From Gallionellaceae bacterium (GTDB lineage: Bacteria; Pseudomonadota; Gammaproteobacteria; Burkholderiales; Gallionellaceae), in assembly GCA_030834965.1 (NCBI GenBank), contig JAUQWW010000021.1:62001-126000 (forward strand): DNA of 64,000 bases. Direction: 5' to 3'. The notes beneath the pieces are model-generated. The model had not been told where the DNA came from. It worked only from the letters and a program-made list of their open reading frames with translations, and did not search any database. Shown piece after piece: positions 60,249 to 64,000 of the stretch (position 1 is its first letter; the number at the start of each line of letters is the position of its first letter). The translations under genes and the position numbers were made by a program.

Positions 60249-61299
60249 GCCGATCCTCATCCTCAACAACATCAGCCAACGCTACGGCAGCAACACCGTC
60301 GTCGATGGTCTCTCGCTCACCCTTGAACGTGGTCGCATCGGCTGCCTGCTCGGCCCCAGCGGTTGCGGCAAGACCACGGTGCTGCGCTGCATCGCCGGGT
60401 TTGAAAAAATAAGAGCGGGTGACATCAGACTCGATGATGAGGTCGTCAGCACTGCGCAGCTCCATGTGCCGCCGGAGAAGCGCCGCATCGGCATGGTATT
60501 TCAGGATTACGCCCTGTTTCCCCACCTGACAGCGCAACAAAACATCGGCTTTGGCTTGCATAAACTCAGTCGCAGTGACCGTCAGCAGCGCCAGGATGAA
60601 CTGCTGACCCTGATCGGTCTGAATGATGCGGGCAAGCTCTATCCCCACCAACTCTCCGGCGGCCAGCAGCAGCGCATCGCCCTCGCCCGCGCCTTGGCGC
60701 CAAGGCCAAAACTGCTGCTGCTCGATGAACCCTTCTCAAACCTTGATATCTCGCTGCGCGAGCGGCTCTGCAATGATGTGCGCGAGATCATCAAGCGCGA
60801 AGGGACCACGGCATTGATGGTGACGCATGATCAGCACGAAGCCTTTGCCGTCGCCGACGATATCGCCATCATGCATCACGGCGTCATTCAACAGTGGGAC
60901 AGCGCCTATAACCTGTACCACCGCCCCGCCAACCGCTTCGTCGCCGACTTCATCGGCAAAGGCGTCTTTGTGCAAGGTGTGGTGCTGGAGGGAAGCCGTG
61001 TCGAAACCGAACTCGGGGTGCTCGAAGGTGAACTTCACGCCCCCTGCGCCCGTGGCTGTGTGGTCGATGTTCTGCTGCGCCCCGACGATATTGTGCATGA
61101 CGACGCCAGCCCGCAGACCGCAGTGGTCATCGGCAAGGCGTTCCAGGGGGCCGACATCCTCTACACCCTGCGACTCCCCAGCAGCATGCAGGTGCTGGCA
61201 CTGGTCCCCAGCCACCATAATCACGCCATCGGCCAGGCCATCGGCATTCGTCTCGCCACTGACCATGTGATTGCATTCAATCCGGAAGTAGTGGAGTAG
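60235..61299 (+). CDS. fbpC: Ferric iron ABC transporter ATP-binding protein
   Basis: A 354-residue ABC ATPase. Walker [11 protein letters not shown]-loop [10 protein letters not shown], signature [16 protein letters not shown], Walker [13 protein letters not shown] and H-loop THDQHEA are all present, followed by a C-terminal TOBE-like regulatory domain (about 240-354). It powers the FbpA/B ferric iron uptake system. Start within the end of fbpB. Confidence 0.93.
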   Translation: MQNDKPILILNNISQRYGSNTVVDGLSLTLERGRIGCLLGPSGCGKTTVLRCIAGFEKIRAGDIRLDDEVVSTAQLHVPPEKRRIGMVFQDYALFPHLTAQQNIGFGLHKLSRSDRQQRQDELLTLIGLNDAGKLYPHQLSGGQQQRIALARALAPRPKLLLLDEPFSNLDISLRERLCNDVREIIKREGTTALMVTHDQHEAFAVADDIAIMHHGVIQQWDSAYNLYHRPANRFVADFIGKGVFVQGVVLEGSRVETELGVLEGELHAPCARGCVVDVLLRPDDIVHDDASPQTAVVIGKAFQGADILYTLRLPSSMQVLALVPSHHNHAIGQAIGIRLATDHVIAFNPEVVE

Positions 61300-61327
61300 A
61301 TGCTCTCTACAGCCGACAAAATTCAGC

Positions 61328-61355
61328 TTGCTTTCCTTTCACATCTGCATATAAT
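61328..61355 (+). promoter_or_regulatory. Promoter for the DEAD-box helicase gene
   Basis: TTGCTT (61,328-61,333), 16-base spacer and a perfect TATAAT (61,350-61,355). Transcription would start near 61,362, giving a leader of about 200 bases with a TACCGG/CCGGTA stem (61,454-61,486) and a GTGTGGC/GCCACGC hairpin (61,514-61,532). Long leaders are usual for cold-shock-regulated helicase genes. Confidence 0.6.
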
Positions 61356-61564
61356 GCGCGCCTCGCTGCGATGATCGTGCAGCGTTGGTTCATCGTTTCC
61401 TGACCTCTGGCGTCCCCAGCTCAAAGCAACAACACTGGAACGCGTCTTGCTCTTACCGGTTAGCGACGATGTTTTATGCGCCGGTAGAGTCTATATCCCT
61501 ACTGAATTTTATTGTGTGGCTATACGCCACGCATGCGCCTTGTTTAAATTATTAAGGAATACTC

Positions 61565-63046
61565 GTGTCTATTGAAAACACAGCTACACCTATTGAAGTC
61601 ATGACCTTTGCAAAACTGGGGCTGAATCCCCTGATTCTCAAGGCCGTTGAAGAAGCCGGCTATACCGTACCTTCGCCGATCCAGGCACAGGCAATTCCTG
61701 AAGTCATGGCCGGCCACGATCTGATGGCATCCGCCCAGACCGGTACCGGCAAGACCGCAGCTTTCATCCTGCCCGCGCTTAACCGCATCGCAGAACCTTC
61801 CGCTATCCGCAGCAAAGGCCCGCGCGTACTCGTGCTGACCCCGACGCGCGAACTGGCACAACAGGTTTCCGACGCCGCCACCAAGTACGGCAAGAACATG
61901 CGCCTGAAAGTGGTGAGCATCCTGGGCGGCATGCCCTACCCGCTGCAAAACAAGCTGCTGTCAAATCCTGTGGATATCCTGGTGGCAACACCTGGCCGTC
62001 TGATTGACCACATCGAACGCGGCCGCATCGACTTCTCGCGCCTGGAAATGCTGGTGCTGGACGAAGCCGACCGCATGCTGGACATGGGCTTCATCGACGA
62101 CGTGGAACGCATTGCTGCCGCCACGCCTGCCACACGCCAGACACTGCTGTTCTCGGCCACGCTGGACGGCATGATCGGCAACCTGGCCAAGCGTCTGCTC
62201 AAGGACCCCAAGCGCATCAGCGTTGCAGCAACACAAGCGCGCCACGAAAATATCGAACAGCGCCTGATGTATGTAGACGACATGGCACACAAGAATCGTT
62301 TGCTGGACCACCTGCTGAACGACAAGGAACTCAACCAAGCCTTGGTTTTCACCGCCACCAAGCGCGATGCCGATGCACTGGCCGACAACCTGCTGGCACA
62401 AGGCCACTCTGCCGCAGCACTGCATGGCGACATGAACCAGCGCGAGCGCAACCGAACGCTGCTCAACCTTCGCCGCGGTCAAGTGCGCATTCTGGTCGCT
62501 ACCGACGTGGCCGCTCGTGGCATTGACGTCGCAGGCATTTCCCACGTGATCAACTTTGACTTGCCCAAGGCTGCCGAAGACTACGTGCACCGTATCGGCC
62601 GCACCGGGCGCGGTGGCGCTTCCGGCATCGCCGTATCGTTTGCCTCCAACCGCGATGCAGTGAACCTGCACAAGATCGAGCGCTACACCGGCCAGAGCAT
62701 CGTCGCCCACACCGTTGCCGGCCTGGAGCCCAAGTTCAAGCCGCGTCCACAACCTGCCGGCTCGCGCGGCAAACCAGGCGGCTTCGGGCGCCACACTGCT
62801 CCAGACAGCCGCCACGGCCACCCGGACGGCGCACGCCGCGAAGGACATTCGCACAACCGTTTCAGCAACAATGCGCCACGCTATGGTGCCGGCAATACCG
62901 GCACCGCCGCGGGACAAGCACGTTTCGGCGACAACGCACAACGCCGCAATGGCAACACCGGTAATACCGCAGGCGGCCAGCGCCGCCAAGGCACCAGCTT
63001 TTCACTGGGGCGCGGCCATAACGGCAATACCAACGGCAACCGTTAA
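61565..63046 (+). CDS. DEAD-box ATP-dependent RNA helicase (RhlE-like)
   Basis: A 493-residue helicase from GTG 61565. Core motifs: Q-motif in FAKLGLNPLIL...PSPIQAQAIP, motif I ASAQTGTGKTAAF, motif II VLDEADRMLDMGF, SAT, and C-terminal HRIGRTGRGG. Residues after ~385 form a Gly/Arg/Asn-rich basic tail (GNTGNTAGGQRRQG) typical of RhlE/CsdA-type enzymes that bind RNA. It unwinds RNA in ribosome assembly or mRNA decay. Confidence 0.93.
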   Translation: MSIENTATPIEVMTFAKLGLNPLILKAVEEAGYTVPSPIQAQAIPEVMAGHDLMASAQTGTGKTAAFILPALNRIAEPSAIRSKGPRVLVLTPTRELAQQVSDAATKYGKNMRLKVVSILGGMPYPLQNKLLSNPVDILVATPGRLIDHIERGRIDFSRLEMLVLDEADRMLDMGFIDDVERIAAATPATRQTLLFSATLDGMIGNLAKRLLKDPKRISVAATQARHENIEQRLMYVDDMAHKNRLLDHLLNDKELNQALVFTATKRDADALADNLLAQGHSAAALHGDMNQRERNRTLLNLRRGQVRILVATDVAARGIDVAGISHVINFDLPKAAEDYVHRIGRTGRGGASGIAVSFASNRDAVNLHKIERYTGQSIVAHTVAGLEPKFKPRPQPAGSRGKPGGFGRHTAPDSRHGHPDGARREGHSHNRFSNNAPRYGAGNTGTAAGQARFGDNAQRRNGNTGNTAGGQRRQGTSFSLGRGHNGNTNGNR

Positions 63047-63074
63047 GGGAAATTCGCGTAGCAATTCCTTGTCC

Positions 63075-63098
63075 CCCTCTCCCGCTCGCGGGAGAGGG
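63075..63098. repeat. GC-rich palindromic dispersed repeat, copy 4
   Basis: CCCTCTCCCGC (63,075-63,085) and GCGGGAGAGGG (63,088-63,098) form a perfect 11-base-pair stem with a two-base loop, followed by CTGGGGAGAGGG. It lies 29 bases after the helicase stop and could also help stabilise or terminate its transcript. Confidence 0.75.
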
Positions 63099-63133
63099 CT
63101 GGGGAGAGGGAAGCAAGTTTTTCGCTGACGAAC

Positions 63134-63161
63134 AAAAAAGCACGCTTCGGCGTGCTTTTTT
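63134..63161 (+). terminator. Intrinsic terminator of the helicase gene
   Basis: AAAAAAGCACGC, loop TTCG, GCGTGCTTTTTT: a perfect 12-base-pair stem with a terminal T-run (63,156-63,161). It follows the palindromic repeat copy 4. The strong TTCG tetraloop makes it a clear Rho-independent terminator, possibly working in both directions. Confidence 0.92.
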
Positions 63162-63194
63162 GTTTATGTTCTCCCGCATTACTTGGACGGGTAT

Positions 63195-63223
63195 TTGACC
63201 CCTCACAAAACAGATGGGGTCAA
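63195..63223. repeat. Inverted repeat TTGACCCC / GGGGTCAA upstream of map
   Basis: TTGACCCC (63,195-63,202) and GGGGTCAA (63,216-63,223) are perfect 8-base inverted repeats with a 13-base centre. Sequences of this form are common at edges of small mobile or REP-type elements; no transposase lies near. The rest of 63,224-63,410 shows no gene. Confidence 0.55.
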
Positions 63224-63410
63224 TGGCCGTAACATTCTAGAAGGAGATATTCGGATTCTCAATTGGAACTTTTGGCCGATCCCGTCCCGCTGTGGGCATG
63301 TAATTCCTCCAACCCGCATGCCCTTTTCTTCACCCGGTATGCCGTGCAAATGTTGTGCTGCCAGCCGCTATCCACTATGCTTAGCGCCGCTTACATCCAA
63401 TCATTGAATT

Positions 63411-64000
63411 ATGTCCATCAGCATCAAAACCCCGCAGGAAATCGAAAAAATGCGCGTTGCCGGCCGCCTAGCCAGCGAAGTGCTCGACTACATCGCCCCC
63501 TTTGTGCAGGCTGGCGTCACCACCGGTGAGATCGACAAACTGTGCCATGATTACATGGTGGATGTGCAGCAATGCATTCCGGCCCCGCTCAACTACGCGC
63601 CGCATGGGCATGCGCCCTACCCCAAGTCGATCTGCACCTCGATCAACCATCAGGTGTGCCACGGCGTGCCGGGCGACAAGAAGCTCAAGAATGGCGATAT
63701 CCTCAATATCGACATCACCACCATCAAGAACGGTTACCACGGTGATACCAGCCGCATGTTCTATATCGGCGAACCTTCCATTCAGGCACGGCGCTTGTGC
63801 GAAGCTACCTATCAGGCGATGTGGCGCGGCATCCGTGCCGTGAAGGCCGGCGCGCATCTGGGCGACATCGGTCACGCCATTCAGAGCTACGTTGAAGCGC
63901 TCGGCTACAGCGTGGTACGCGAATTCTGCGGCCACGGCATAGGAAGCAAATTTCACGAAGAGCCGCAGGTGCTGCACTATGGCAGGCCGGGTACCGGAAT
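63411..64000 (+). CDS. map: Methionine aminopeptidase type I (3' end beyond window)
   Basis: ATG 63411 opens 196 codons and runs off the right edge. MSISIKTPQEIEKMRVAGRLASEVL is the family start; metal and substrate residues visible are NYAPHGHAPYPKSICTSINHQVCHGVP (read in parts), GDILNIDITTIKNGYHGDTSR with two Asp ligands, and FCGHGIGSKFHEEP with His. It removes the N-terminal methionine of new proteins. In many proteobacteria map is beside rpsB; here they are 19 kb apart. Confidence 0.96.
   Translation, partial: MSISIKTPQEIEKMRVAGRLASEVLDYIAPFVQAGVTTGEIDKLCHDYMVDVQQCIPAPLNYAPHGHAPYPKSICTSINHQVCHGVPGDKKLKNGDILNIDITTIKNGYHGDTSRMFYIGEPSIQARRLCEATYQAMWRGIRAVKAGAHLGDIGHAIQSYVEALGYSVVREFCGHGIGSKFHEEPQVLHYGRPGTG

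Overview
This 64 kb window looks like chromosomal DNA of a betaproteobacterium. The main evidence is the lipid A/outer-membrane/translation block (rpsB-tsf-pyrH-frr-uppS-cdsA-dxr-rseP-bamA-skp-lpxD-fabZ-lpxA-lpxB-rnhB), together with scpA/scpB/trpS, a 400-residue TrpS, divergent ppsA/ppsR, and gloB-methyltransferase-rnhA-dnaQ. An iron-oxidiser-type member of the Nitrosomonadales/Gallionellaceae is plausible, but that is inference only. Coding density is high and most genes are on the minus strand, in overlapping operons.

Layout. 1-9.8 kb: a minus-strand run of an ABC1/UbiB kinase (cut by the window edge), a DUF6781-like protein, a membrane-embedded spermidine-synthase-like protein, an exported isoaspartyl methyltransferase, and a four-gene amidoligase cassette (C39-like cysteine peptidase, RimK-like ATP-grasp ligase, GCS2-type ligase, N-formylglutamate amidohydrolase). 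This cassette is the best candidate for an under-described system. 9.9-13.8 kb: truncated CBS protein, HtrA protease, Hsp20, DUF2934 protein, L,D-transpeptidase. 13.8-20.2 kb: ppsA/ppsR, a PAS-GGDEF-EAL protein with an altered EAL site, and the yqjD/E/K-type envelope stress genes. 20.4-27.4 kb: rRNA methyltransferase, scpB/scpA, trpS, M50 protease, Sua5-type protein, PHP phosphatase, rnfH/ratA and smpB. 27.5-30 kb: membrane diguanylate cyclase, mntP, CopD-like protein. 30-44.2 kb: the cell-envelope/translation block. 44.4-48.4 kb: small membrane protein, DUF411 protein, radical SAM protein, nlpD-pcm-surE.

48.4-53.3 kb reads as an accessory or scrambled region: a HAD phosphatase fused to a HerA/DUF87-like ATPase, a diguanylate cyclase broken inside its GGDEF domain and joined head-on to an internal slice of an ABC permease, a tandem Usp protein, and short tandem duplications. 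53.3-57.4 kb: HI0933-type flavoprotein, dnaQ, rnhA, methyltransferase, gloB. 57.4-61.3 kb: a Fur-box-controlled ferric iron ABC transporter (fbpABC). 61.3-64 kb: DEAD-box helicase with a long leader, then map, cut by the right edge.

The window also carries a family of GC-rich palindromic elements (near 4.75, 24.5, 58.55 and 63.08 kb) and a separate inverted-repeat-bounded element at 31.77-31.90 kb. Several of these touch start codons, stop codons or ribosome binding sites of neighbouring genes. No tRNA, rRNA, CRISPR array or intact insertion sequence was seen.
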